NCBI GenBank assembly: GCA_913009515.1
Contig: CAJVYO010000009.1
Location: 1-16,184, forward strand
Length of the DNA stretch: 16,184 nucleotides
Direction of reading: 5' to 3'
Source: an uncultured Methylococcaceae bacterium
Lineage (GTDB): Bacteria > Pseudomonadota > Gammaproteobacteria > Methylococcales > Methylomonadaceae
Program-made: the position numbers and the translations under genes
The notes under the pieces: generated by a model
The model's database searches: none
Told to the model about the DNA's origin: nothing
What the model saw: only the letters and a program-made list of their open reading frames with translations
Part shown: positions 7,122 through 14,472 of the stretch, in pieces
How the letters are laid out: each line of letters begins with the position of its first letter
Numbering within the stretch: the stretch's first letter is position 1

Positions 7122-7655
7122 CTAACGTCCATATGCCTTTAAAGCACGATTAGAACGACTGCTTAACGGCTTAGTTAATTTAGGTGGGATAATTTCAGCG
7201 GCTTTTTTTTCTTCTGTGATTATCTCAGCAACCGCTAATTTTTCAGCGACTTCTTCAGTTACCCCGGCAGGACGATTAATACCATCCCAACCATCTTTTA
7301 CACTTGCTAACAACTCAGCAACTTCATCCAATATACCGATGCTATTCATCGCATTGGCCATCGTTAAACGATTTTCAATATACTCATATAAAGCGGCTAG
7401 ATTTTCAGCAACCTCGCCCCCTTCATCCATATTTAAAGTATCTTTTAACCCTCCAACAATACTAATAACCTCACCAATAAGATTACCTTTTTTTTCAATT
7501 TCTTTGGCATTCATCGCTACTTTAGCCATATTGATACGCTTTAATGCACCATCAAATAGCATTTGCACTAAACGATGCGGGTCTGCTACATCAATTTCTG
7601 ATTTTACACCATACTCACTGTAACTATTTAATGCTTCTTTTGTTTTATCATTCAT
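7122..7655 (-). CDS. fliS: Flagellin export chaperone FliS
   Basis: Cytosolic chaperone that binds the flagellin C-terminus and prevents early polymerisation. Residues 1-130 carry the family pattern: LNSYSEYGVKSEIDVADPHRLVQMLFDGAL, here in parts as ALNSYSEYGV and DPHRLVQMLFDGAL, then KKGNLIGEVISIVGGLKDTL and YIENRLTMANAM. At 177 residues it is about 40 longer than usual FliS. The extra C-terminal part is Glu/Lys-rich (VAEKLAVAEIITEEKKAAEI) and ends in a basic tail (SSRSNRALKAYGR). The start lies 4 bp after the fliD stop, so the two are probably translated together. Confidence 0.92.
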   Translation of the reverse strand: MNDKTKEALNSYSEYGVKSEIDVADPHRLVQMLFDGALKRINMAKVAMNAKEIEKKGNLIGEVISIVGGLKDTLNMDEGGEVAENLAALYEYIENRLTMANAMNSIGILDEVAELLASVKDGWDGINRPAGVTEEVAEKLAVAEIITEEKKAAEIIPPKLTKPLSSRSNRALKAYGR

Positions 7656-7659
7656 TTGT

Positions 7660-9717
7660 TTATTGTTCCTTTTTCACTACACCAGGTAGGTTTTCTAGCT
7701 GTTGCGTTAAATAATCACCGGTAGACTGTAATTTAGCTACGATAGAATCCATGGTGTTAAATTGTTTATATAAACGTGCTTCTAAAACGGTCATTTTGTC
7801 AGCTAAGGCCGTTCGCTGTGTATTAATGCGCTCAACATTACTTGTTAAGCCCTGTGAACGAGATTCAATCAAACTATCTGCCGCTAAAAAATCCGTTAAT
7901 ATCGAATCTAATTGAGAGGCAATCCCACTATTAAATGCTACGCTCCCGACATTACCTGTTTCCGTACTCGCAAACTCCATAACTAAGCCTGATGCATCGC
8001 CATTTGCGGTCAATAATTTACCTAAACCATTACCTTCACGCCCGCCAATAGTTCCTGTCACATCAACCCCTAACACTTGAGTTGTGGGTAGTGATAAGGC
8101 AGGAAAATCAGTTAAATCAAATAACTCAATACTCGATTTGCTGCCATATAAAGCAGATAATAAGGAAAGTGTATTACTACCGGTATCGTAACTGGCTAAC
8201 ACACTCGCTCCGCCTGTTTTTAAACTACTATCCGCATTAATAGCAGCTTGTATCGCCGCCGCAAAATCAGTGCCGTTATTATAAGTAGCTGCACTATCTA
8301 AATTTAATGTTCCAGAACTAATACCATCAACCTTAATAGAAAACTCATTACCATTTACGGGTGTATAACCTGATGTAAAAAGACCACTAATATCTGTCGT
8401 ACTCGTTAGTGTTGCTCTACTTGCCGGCGCCTCAATATTAACCGCATAAGAGCCTGTTTTTGTTGTCGTGCTTGATGTGACATATTTACCTTGTGACACA
8501 TTGGTTGAGCCTTGTGCACTGAAAATCTTACCTAATAATGTACTGTCTTTTTTGATTGCCGCTTCAAGTACTGTACTATCAACAACTAATTTCCCTTTAT
8601 CATTGGTTTTAACCCCCACTGATGATAACGATACATTATTACCATCCGCATCGGTAATCGAGCTACTCAATAAACGACGTATTTTTGATTCAATCCCGCG
8701 TAAAACAGAATCGCCTAATAACGCCCCGCCTTCTAGCTTATCAAAATCATAATCACCTAACTGATCAAAAGTATCAACAAGCTCATTAAATTTAACGGTA
8801 AATTCTGTTACCGCTTCTGTTACTTTAGTATTATCATCAGAAACTTTAATACTCGCTGTACCCAATGTTTTCAATTCAAAACTAGTACCCGAAATAGCGG
8901 TACTAACAGAATTAGTAGTGCTCGTAATAAGTAAACCATTTAACTTCAGATTGGCATCCTTTCCTTTAACATTCTCTGCCATATATTGAGAGGCATCAGC
9001 AACTGAAGGATCAAATGCAAATTGTGATAAACCAACAGAATCATCACCATCCACTACATCTTCTGATACTGTAATTTTTAATGAATTTTCAGCGCCTGCT
9101 TCATCAGAACTAAACAATAATTTAAAGGTATCTTTACCCGTAATTGCATCTTTGCCTATATTAACAATTCTTGCTGTTACTCCAATTTCTGCTTTATTAA
9201 CCGCTTCCATAATACCCGTTAAGCTATTATCAGCATCTGAAATGGTTACTGTTTCAGCCGTTTTGCTGCTATGAGCAACAAATGCACTTCCACCCGATTC
9301 ACGATCAGCATCTGAACCAAATAAAAAAGTTAATGTCCCTGTGCTTAAATTATCTGTGGTATCTACTGCAGCAAAAGCTGTTGAACTAATAGAATGTGAT
9401 TTGGCTAATTGTGTTACCTCAATATCATAACTTCCTCTATCGGCAATACTCAAACCAGACGCTGTCACCACATCTTCATCTGTTGATGAGGTAGTCACTG
9501 AACTAAAGGTACTTGAATATTTCAATTCCGACAACGAACCTTGAAAAGAAGATAGCGCGGATTTTAAAGTACCATATCCTGATATTTGAGCCTGTAATGT
9601 GGCTTCCTGCCTGTCAAGCCGTGAAGTTACAGGAGACCGTTCTGCATCAACAAGACTGCTTACTAAACTAGGAATATCAATCCCTGAACCAATACCTGCA
9701 GAGGCTAAAGAAGCCAT
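7660..9717 (-). CDS. fliD: Flagellar hook-associated protein 2, filament cap FliD
   Basis: Forms the cap that directs flagellin assembly at the filament tip. Residues about 4-105 match FliD_N: GIGSGIDIPSLVSSLVDAER, LDRQEATLQAQISGYGTLKS and ALSSFQGSLSELK. The C-terminal domain begins near 300 (NTKVTEAVTEFTVKFNELVDT) and ends with a helical part (VERINTQRTALADKMTVLEA, then LYKQFNTMDSIVAKLQSTGD and YLTQQL). At 685 residues it is far longer than the 467-residue Salmonella protein. The Ser/Thr-rich middle and a segment near 420 resembling a flagellin IN motif (GSYAVNIEAPAS) account for much of the excess, as in other long FliDs. AAGGGGAAC precedes the ATG at a good distance. First gene of fliD-fliS-fliT. 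Confidence 0.95.
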   Translation of the reverse strand: MASLASAGIGSGIDIPSLVSSLVDAERSPVTSRLDRQEATLQAQISGYGTLKSALSSFQGSLSELKYSSTFSSVTTSSTDEDVVTASGLSIADRGSYDIEVTQLAKSHSISSTAFAAVDTTDNLSTGTLTFLFGSDADRESGGSAFVAHSSKTAETVTISDADNSLTGIMEAVNKAEIGVTARIVNIGKDAITGKDTFKLLFSSDEAGAENSLKITVSEDVVDGDDSVGLSQFAFDPSVADASQYMAENVKGKDANLKLNGLLITSTTNSVSTAISGTSFELKTLGTASIKVSDDNTKVTEAVTEFTVKFNELVDTFDQLGDYDFDKLEGGALLGDSVLRGIESKIRRLLSSSITDADGNNVSLSSVGVKTNDKGKLVVDSTVLEAAIKKDSTLLGKIFSAQGSTNVSQGKYVTSSTTTKTGSYAVNIEAPASRATLTSTTDISGLFTSGYTPVNGNEFSIKVDGISSGTLNLDSAATYNNGTDFAAAIQAAINADSSLKTGGASVLASYDTGSNTLSLLSALYGSKSSIELFDLTDFPALSLPTTQVLGVDVTGTIGGREGNGLGKLLTANGDASGLVMEFASTETGNVGSVAFNSGIASQLDSILTDFLAADSLIESRSQGLTSNVERINTQRTALADKMTVLEARLYKQFNTMDSIVAKLQSTGDYLTQQLENLPGVVKKEQ

Positions 9718-9758
9718 AATGTTCCCCTTGAAAAATATTTAAATAAAGACTGTATAAT

Positions 9759-9785
9759 ACAGCGGCAGACGATTGTTTTTCTTGA
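9759..9785 (-). promoter_or_regulatory. Possible sigma-28 (FliA) promoter for fliD
   Basis: On the minus strand TCAAGAAA is followed after exactly 11 nt by GCCGCTGT, against the consensus TAAAGTTT-N11-GCCGATAA (about 4/8 and 5/8 matches). It lies about 40 bp before the fliD start. The overlapping palindrome CTGTAT-A-ATACAG (9750-9762) also offers a sigma-70 -10-like element. Match quality is moderate; late flagellar genes are commonly FliA-driven. Confidence 0.4.
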
Positions 9786-9870
9786 TTTATTTTTTAAAGT
9801 TGAAGAAAATATTTGAGAGTGTTTGACAGAGAGAATAACAGTTGTGAATTTTTTGATAAACGAAATAACT

Positions 9871-9887
9871 TGGTGGAGACGGGGGAC
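9871..9887 (-). repeat. Probable attachment-site remnant: 3' end of a tmRNA or tRNA gene
   Basis: The minus strand reads GTCCCCCGTCTCCACCA, which has the form of a tRNA-like acceptor arm plus discriminator and CCA. GGGGACG at a tmRNA 5' end would pair with its CGTCTCC. No T-loop (GGTTCGA) or gene body precedes it, so it is a fragment, as expected for the duplicated core left when an integrase inserts into the 3' end of ssrA or a tRNA gene. The orientation predicts the intact RNA gene at the other end of the element, right of the window. Identity as tmRNA rather than tRNA-Ser/Leu is uncertain. Confidence 0.55.
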
Positions 9888-9935
9888 ATCACATTAAGGA
9901 CATAACTATATGTTTTTAATGTATATTTAGTGGCT

Positions 9936-9969
9936 GTTGGTTTTTCGATACCAACAAAAATACCAACAA
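9936..9969 (-). repeat. TGTTGGTA-type repeats near the element's left edge
   Basis: On the minus strand TTTTGTTGGTAT occurs twice, 12 bp apart in direct repeat (ATACCAACAAAA twice on the plus strand). An inverted copy completes a hairpin GTTGGT/ACCAAC (9936-9941 with 9950-9955). They lie about 50-80 bp inside the att-like core and suit arm-type integrase binding sites. This role is inferred from position and repetition. The remaining sequence to 10024 holds only an AT-rich hairpin (GTATTT/AAATAC, about 9993-10009). Confidence 0.45.
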
Positions 9970-10024
9970 AAGTCGCCGCTTGAATATTTGAAGTATTTAT
10001 TAAAAATACGTATCAGTAGCCGTT

Positions 10025-10228
10025 TTAATCAATCGTGTTAATTTTCTTAATCAGTAATGCAGTTATTAAACGGCATTCAGTTAAGGTCAAATAATCATCA
10101 TTCCTCTGTTCTTTCAATATTCCACTGTATAGCTCAATTTTACCCATTCCACTTATTGGTAGCAAGTGAATACGGTCACACTCCATTTTTACCGCTAATA
10201 CGTTTTCAGGGGCTATTTTAAAGTCCAT
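10025..10228 (-). CDS. Small hypothetical protein of the integrative element
   Basis: The 67 residues (MDFKIAPENVLAVKMECDRI and so on) match no family I recognise. There is no signal peptide, membrane segment or cysteine motif beyond a single pair of scattered cysteines. The composition is mixed charged/hydrophobic and looks like a folded soluble domain. The start overlaps the end of the upstream HTH gene by 11 bp, which supports it as a real, coupled gene. It is the last gene before the left att-like site, so transcription of the element ends here. Confidence 0.6.
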   Translation of the reverse strand: MDFKIAPENVLAVKMECDRIHLLPISGMGKIELYSGILKEQRNDDYLTLTECRLITALLIKKINTID

Positions 10229-10604
10229 AACTTTCTAGTGCGGCATCTCGTTCTGCATCACGCTTTAATACTGCGGCGTTGGTACTACCAATATGCTTAG
10301 GGCTTGTTTTTGTGAGTTCTAAAACCTTTAAGGCGGCGGTTAATCTGTCTTTAGCGGGTGTAAGCTCATCAGCCATTAACGACTCTATGGTATCTAAGGC
10401 AGTGGCGGCTAAACCTCTTAATTTGTCGGCGGTTTCTTGCTGTACTTCACTAAGCAGGCTATTCAATAATGCCTTAAAGTCATAATCTGTTTTCCATCGG
10501 CTTATTGTTACAGGATCAACGCTTAATTGTTCGGCTATTATCTTTGCACTGATCCCACTTACTAATAGTTGAGCGGCTTGGTGGTGTTGGGCGTTTAATT
10601 TCAT
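10218..10604 (-). CDS. phBC6A51-type helix-turn-helix protein (terminase small-subunit-like)
   Basis: The 128 residues carry an N-terminal helix-turn-helix (about 8-38): HHQAAQLLVSGISAKIIAEQ, then LSVDPVTISRWKTDYDFKALLN. The pattern of repeated hydrophobics, SVDPVTISRW and a following FKALLN is typical of phBC6A51-like and terminase small-subunit HTH proteins in phages and satellites. A long amphipathic helix follows (SEVQQETADKLRGLAATALD). In satellites such proteins can redirect DNA packaging, but no large terminase is visible here, so a regulatory role is equally possible. It starts 8 bp after the upstream 169-aa gene. Confidence 0.7.
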   Translation of the reverse strand: MKLNAQHHQAAQLLVSGISAKIIAEQLSVDPVTISRWKTDYDFKALLNSLLSEVQQETADKLRGLAATALDTIESLMADELTPAKDRLTAALKVLELTKTSPKHIGSTNAAVLKRDAERDAALESYGL

Positions 10605-10612
10605 AACATTAA

Positions 10613-11122
10613 TTAATGATTGTTAGTGGTGGTGAGGGTGATTAAATAGCGTACTTGCCTTGTAATGCCTATAGCTGGGTTAAATTCTCCCCACTGTTCA
10701 AGTTGATCTGTTAGCCATTGTGGTATGTTCTCACGATTAATCCCTTTAGCCGCTAATGCGTTGATTAAAAACCCATCAAGTGCGACTACGGATCTTTGGC
10801 GGCTGTTATCTTGTGGTAAATAAAATGCGACTCTTACAATGCTAAACGGATCAATAATAGCACTATCAGGTTGTGAATGTATGTTCACAGGCATATTGTT
10901 AGGTGCTTTAGGGCTTTCTGTATCAGTCTGTGAATGTATGTTCACAAGGTAATTATATACTTTTACGCGTTGTTGCTGGCTTAGCTTGCGTTGTTTGAGT
11001 GGGATATTTAAGGCTTGCTTTGCTTGCTTGGTGGCTTTAGCAATTAAGCTCTGACTTTTGGGGCTGCACTTAATAATCTTAGCGATTTCTGGTTGCAGCG
11101 GGTTTAGTCCATCGTAATCCAT
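10613..11122 (-). CDS. Unknown 169-aa protein of the element, operator-associated
   Basis: I do not recognise the family. The N-terminal half is basic and Gln-rich (KCSPKSQSLIAKATKQAKQA, LKQRKLSQQQRVKVYNYLV) and could bind nucleic acid. The C-terminal half is more folded-looking (DPFSIVRVAFYLPQDNS, VALDGFLINALAAKGI, PQWLTDQLEQWGEF). The peptide VNIHSQ occurs twice (about 60 and 79) because the gene contains two copies of an 18-bp near-palindrome, and a third copy lies just upstream of its start. AGGAG precedes the ATG by 8 bp. The arrangement suggests autoregulation, or regulation by a partner; this is inference. Confidence 0.65.
   Translation of the reverse strand: MDYDGLNPLQPEIAKIIKCSPKSQSLIAKATKQAKQALNIPLKQRKLSQQQRVKVYNYLVNIHSQTDTESPKAPNNMPVNIHSQPDSAIIDPFSIVRVAFYLPQDNSRQRSVVALDGFLINALAAKGINRENIPQWLTDQLEQWGEFNPAIGITRQVRYLITLTTTNNH
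10872..10889. promoter_or_regulatory. Internal copy 1 of TGTGAA-N6-TTCACA
   Basis: TGTGAATGTATGTTCACA lies within the 169-aa gene. It is identical to the copy at 10929-10946, and TATCAG precedes both (2 bp before each core). Confidence 0.55.
10929..10946. promoter_or_regulatory. Internal copy 2 of TGTGAA-N6-TTCACA
   Basis: Identical 18-bp copy, 57 bp from the other internal site. Both encode part of VNIHSQ in the host gene. Confidence 0.55.
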
Positions 11123-11134
11123 ATTTTATGCTCC

Positions 11135-11152
11135 TGTGAATATAATTTCACA
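11135..11152. promoter_or_regulatory. Operator-like TGTGAA-N6-TTCACA before the 169-aa gene
   Basis: TGTGAATATAATTTCACA has the same arms as the two internal copies but a different spacer. It lies between a TATACT -10-like box (minus strand, about 11163-11158) and the AGGAG of the 169-aa gene, where a bound repressor would block transcription. The arm spacing differs from CRP (TGTGA-N6-TCACA), since these arms give N8 in that register. Confidence 0.55.
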
Positions 11153-11201
11153 CCAGTATAGTGTATTTATTTAGATTAGTCTGGCTTGTTTGTTGTTTAT
11201 A

Positions 11202-11325
11202 GCCTGAAATTTGATTTTAAAAGTGATGTTATATGAGGTCGAAAATTTAAGTTTAAATGTCATGTTTTATCATGTCGAAAATTTAAGTTTAAAATGTTAG
11301 GTTTTGTTAGGTCGAAAAATAAACC
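11202..11325. repeat. Tandem array of about 36-bp iteron-like repeats
   Basis: GTCGAAAATTTAAGTTTAAA occurs exactly at 11238-11257 and 11274-11293. A third, degenerate copy begins at 11311 (GTCGAAAAATAAACC) and another precedes at about 11202 (CCTGAAATTTGATTTTAAAA). Spacing is 36, 36 and 37 bp, and the 16-17 bp between the conserved parts are themselves related (TGTCATGTTTTATCAT and ATGTTAGGTTTTGTTAG). The array is very AT-rich and non-coding. It sits between the TOPRIM gene and the 169-aa gene, fitting an origin with iterons or a multi-site operator. Farther on, TGTGACAA repeats 13 bp apart (11333 and 11346). Confidence 0.65.
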
Positions 11326-11340
11326 GATGAACTGTGACAA

Positions 11341-11451
11341 TCAATGTGACAAAATTAGCCCTATCATTCGCCCAGCCTGATATGAGGTGAGACACATAAC
11401 CACACCTACGACCACGCCCCACTTACACATAACTGAATTTACCACAGCCAC
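11341..11451 (-). CDS. Possible small membrane peptide (36 aa)
   Basis: A GTG-started frame reads VAVVNSVMCKWGVVVGVVMC followed by LTSYQAGRMIGLILSH; an ATG within it would give 29 residues. The middle (WGVVVGVVMCLTSYQAG) is hydrophobic enough for one membrane-spanning helix. No convincing Shine-Dalgarno is seen, and no family is recognised. Listed because it occupies an otherwise empty stretch after the TOPRIM gene; it may be chance. Confidence 0.25.
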   Translation of the reverse strand: MAVVNSVMCKWGVVVGVVMCLTSYQAGRMIGLILSH

Positions 11452-11512
11452 AAACTAAGCCGCCTGCATCAATTCCTGCACTAAAACTTTCACCTTTGCC
11501 TGCTACTCCCTA

Positions 11513-12784
11513 CTAAGCACTTTGCAATAAAGCCTTACGCTTAATCATTCGGTCGGTTGATTTAATCCAGCTCTCGCGGGTATCAAGTAAAGGTGCTAAT
11601 GTTGGTTTAACGTCACCATAGATAATATCTAGTTCACAAGGGGCGGACACTTCACCAATATCTACCTTTAATGCATCATTAATCACTTTAATCACTTTAA
11701 TCTGCTCTTGCATACCCACTAATTTCTGTCTTGCCTGTGTATGTAGCTGGCTGGTCTGCTCATCATTAAAGATATGGGTTTGTTGATTGGCTTCATTTTC
11801 TAGGCGTTTAATTTCTCGGTATGAGCGTAGGAATAATTCATCATCATAATATTGGCTTAAAGCACTTTTCACCATATCGCTAAACTCATCAGGTACTAAG
11901 GCAACTGCCGCATCTAGCTCTGTTTGTTCACGCCCCATTAATGCTATCCATTTTTCAGCCCGTTTTTCAGTTTCTTTCAAGGGTGTTGTCGGTAAGTTCC
12001 ACGCCTCACACTGTTCAAGCGTTAAGCCGATAGCATTTACAATTACGGTTAAATCAGGGAATAAACTATCCCTTAGCCCTTGTACCGTCCTTGCTGTTGA
12101 TACCGCCATCTGATTACCTGACGGATCAAAATCACCTAGCTGATGTATAACAAGTGGCCGCCCATCGTCTGCGGCTGCTTTTAATATTCCATATACTAAT
12201 GAGTCACTAATCTCACCTGCGGGTAATACCATACTTGCATCATAATGAGAGCATACCCCTTGCAGTACATCTTGAACGCCTTGTTTTTCTGCAATGATAA
12301 CTTGTCGGTAAGGCTGTCTAAATACATGACCATCAATAGCAAGTCGGGGCTTTAGCTCATCAGGGATTGACAGTTCAATATCAGCAATCTTAATCACCCA
12401 TGTTGGCTCATCATATTCTGGTGTGAATATTTGTGGCGGGGCATTTCTAGCATCACGGATTAACTCCCAAGGGATATAGCCTAACCAACGTGCTGCTTTT
12501 GCTACTTTGCTACTAAACCATTGCCAGTTATCATCGGTATTGGTGTATTGCTCGCCGTTCGGTTTATCAACTCGCCCCACTAGCATATAGTGAAGCCCTC
12601 GCAGGTGTGTGGTTTTACTGTTCGGATTCACTAAATGGTAAGCAGCTTTTAACCATTCGCCTAGTTTATGGTTCGCTGGTGTATCTAATCGGTAAGGATC
12701 ACGACTACTAGACAGTACAGTTAAATCCTTTAGCGGCTTGCAGTACTCTTTGCTTGCTTCATCAATAATTGCTCTTAATTTCAT
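11513..12784 (-). CDS. TOPRIM-domain protein, topoisomerase VI subunit A-like
   Basis: The 423 residues have an N-terminal winged-helix-like part (about 40-115): TTHLRGLHYMLVGRV, NWQWFSSKVAKAARWLGYIP and WELIRDARN. This resembles the LRQLYYRLV...ARRAGLIPW module of phage and plasmid TOPRIM proteins. A TOPRIM domain follows: QVIIAEKQGVQDVL with Glu166, then HQLGDFDPSGNQM with Asp218 and Asp220, the expected metal-binding residues. The C-terminal part is charged and helical. I see no assured catalytic tyrosine, so DNA cleavage is not shown; a nicking, priming or structural role in element replication is possible. GGAAA lies 8 bp before the ATG. It is separated from the DUF3987 gene by a repeat-rich 119-bp gap. 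Confidence 0.75.
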   Translation of the reverse strand: MKLRAIIDEASKEYCKPLKDLTVLSSSRDPYRLDTPANHKLGEWLKAAYHLVNPNSKTTHLRGLHYMLVGRVDKPNGEQYTNTDDNWQWFSSKVAKAARWLGYIPWELIRDARNAPPQIFTPEYDEPTWVIKIADIELSIPDELKPRLAIDGHVFRQPYRQVIIAEKQGVQDVLQGVCSHYDASMVLPAGEISDSLVYGILKAAADDGRPLVIHQLGDFDPSGNQMAVSTARTVQGLRDSLFPDLTVIVNAIGLTLEQCEAWNLPTTPLKETEKRAEKWIALMGREQTELDAAVALVPDEFSDMVKSALSQYYDDELFLRSYREIKRLENEANQQTHIFNDEQTSQLHTQARQKLVGMQEQIKVIKVINDALKVDIGEVSAPCELDIIYGDVKPTLAPLLDTRESWIKSTDRMIKRKALLQSA

Positions 12785-12846
12785 TTATTTGTTTCCAATT
12801 TTTTATAATCTGTAATTAATTTTTTACTTAAAATCGCCTTAGTACG

Positions 12847-12889
12847 AACTGACTAAACTGACAAAAGGGGTTTAGTCAGTTTTGTCAGT
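12847..12889. repeat. Composite inverted and direct repeat (ACTGAC boxes)
   Basis: Two direct boxes, ACTGACTAA and ACTGACAAA (9 bp apart), face two reversed boxes, TTTAGTCAGT and TTTGTCAGT, across GGGG. Two long pairings result: 12847-12858 with 12870-12881 (12 bp) and 12857-12866 with 12880-12889 (10 bp). They share end bases and cross, so they are alternative hairpins in RNA, or paired protein sites in DNA. No T-run follows on either strand, which argues against a simple terminator. Confidence 0.6.
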
Positions 12890-12903
12890 AGGTGTTAGTG
12901 CGA

Positions 12904-14472
12904 TTATTTAAAAATTTTAGGATTAATAATAAATTCTGCGGCAGTTGGTCTACCTGTTTCAGGCTTTGGTTTTATCAGTTCGTTTAGCCAATTCTCATCG
13001 ACTAAAATATAACAAGCCGCTTTTATGTCTGCGTTATTCTTTAATCCATGCCAACCTTTACGTAATAAATCTCTAGTTGTAAAAGGACTCGATAATTTAC
13101 CAGTGCTTATTTTTTCAGATAACTTCACAGCGGCTTCATGTTCTGGGCTTTCCGACATGGCATAAATACGCCGTGCATGGGATTCTAAATAGTCACACCA
13201 TGCAACCGCTAACCGTGCTGATTTATCGCTAACAGGGGCGGATGGACCACCCTCAATCATCTCTATTAAATGAAAAATTAAACTTAGGCTTGGCATTAAT
13301 GATCTAAATTTACCCAAATGCTCAACCATCAAGGGGTTGTCCTCTGTTTTAATCTTGACGGTTTGCAAGTTAATCAGCCAATCATTAAAGACTTGTTGCC
13401 CTGCATTGCTAAATCTAAAAAAGGGGCGGTCGTCATGTTCGCCTTGCTCTGCACCGTACTCTATAAAATTAGCACCTGCTAAGGCTTCTATAATGTTATA
13501 GGCGTATTGCTTTGCATTGGCATTAGGTCGGCTGTCTACATTCTTCCAGCCTTTAGGCTCATCAGGCCATACCGCTAATTGTAAGCGTTGCATTAAACCA
13601 TCATTGCTACCTTGTTGTGCTTGGTATAAATACCGTTTTAACTTATCAGGTTGAATGCCCCCTAATAGGCTAATACAGATATTTTTAGCATCGGTTAAGC
13701 CCCGTCCAATTTTGACGTCAGTATAAGAGCCATTGCCATTCCAGCCCTCTAAAAAATAGGCACGTTCGTCTTGATGATCCTCCCTATCCCACTTCACTAA
13801 TAAAGCCGTTAATTCATCACGGAATGTTAGTAAGCCGCGTAGGTTCTCATTTTGCAACATAGTCATGCTTTGTATGCTGGTTTCATTGGTTTTGAATAGC
13901 CTACGCTTAGGTGCTTCATCATCTTCTGATGCCGCTAAGTAATCGGCTCTAAGCTTAGTGACTTCTGCTGGATCAATAACAGAATCCTTGCCTTTTCCTT
14001 TGGCTACTTTAGCAATTTGATTTTTAATATCCTTTTGCATCCCCTCACGCATAAGCTCATCAAATTCACTGTCCTTTTGCTCCTGCTCAAAGTCATCACC
14101 ATATTTTGCTTGCAGTTTATCCATTAGCCTCATGACTTCACCCATACTAGGGCTTTTAAGTACCACTGATGGTCGACCAATGCACGCCCCCCAAATATTA
14201 GGGATAACCTCCCAATCATCAAAGGCTTTGGGTCTTATACCGCACGCTGAACCGATTACACTTGCCGTTACTACTAACGCACTCACTGTTACAAAGTCGG
14301 CAGGGGTTTGCATACGGTGACTTATATCGGCTAACCAATCGCGGTAGGGTTCAGGGATTAATTGCTCATCAAGTGCAAGTACGTCAGGCATGATTGATTT
14401 AATGGCTAACGGTTCGCCCCATGTAGGCACGTTATTCTCTGGGGGATGGTTGTAGTCTAAGATATTACTCAT
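12904..14472 (-). CDS. DUF3987 (YfjI-type) helicase/primase-associated ATPase
   Basis: The 522-residue protein matches DUF3987 proteins common in satellites and prophages. Features are VTVSALVVTASVIGSACGI (about 62-79), a P-loop-like GRPSVVLKSPS (99-109) that departs from the classic GxxxxGKS, a charged insert (about 125-190), a Walker-B-like LLTFRDELTALL (214-225), NGSYTDVKIGRG and LLGGIQPDKLKRYL. It is thought to act as a replication helicase with primase-like partners. Its ATG overlaps the stop of the zinc-finger gene by 4 bp (ATGA), as DUF3987 proteins often follow a separate CHC2 domain. The altered P-loop makes ATPase activity uncertain. Family call is firm, mechanism inferred. Confidence 0.85.
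   Translation of the reverse strand: MSNILDYNHPPENNVPTWGEPLAIKSIMPDVLALDEQLIPEPYRDWLADISHRMQTPADFVTVSALVVTASVIGSACGIRPKAFDDWEVIPNIWGACIGRPSVVLKSPSMGEVMRLMDKLQAKYGDDFEQEQKDSEFDELMREGMQKDIKNQIAKVAKGKGKDSVIDPAEVTKLRADYLAASEDDEAPKRRLFKTNETSIQSMTMLQNENLRGLLTFRDELTALLVKWDREDHQDERAYFLEGWNGNGSYTDVKIGRGLTDAKNICISLLGGIQPDKLKRYLYQAQQGSNDGLMQRLQLAVWPDEPKGWKNVDSRPNANAKQYAYNIIEALAGANFIEYGAEQGEHDDRPFFRFSNAGQQVFNDWLINLQTVKIKTEDNPLMVEHLGKFRSLMPSLSLIFHLIEMIEGGPSAPVSDKSARLAVAWCDYLESHARRIYAMSESPEHEAAVKLSEKISTGKLSSPFTTRDLLRKGWHGLKNNADIKAACYILVDENWLNELIKPKPETGRPTAAEFIINPKIFK

Noticed and set aside
7216..7623. Plus-strand reading frame opposite fliS
   Set aside because: Shadow of fliS with low-complexity Ser/Ala/Phe content.
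10872..11152. CRP binding sites
   Set aside because: TGTGA/TCACA arms are present but separated by 8 rather than 6 bp, and two copies lie inside a coding region.
11202..11325. CRISPR array
   Set aside because: The intervals between conserved cores are only 16-17 bp and are related to one another, repeats degenerate at both ends, and no cas genes are present.
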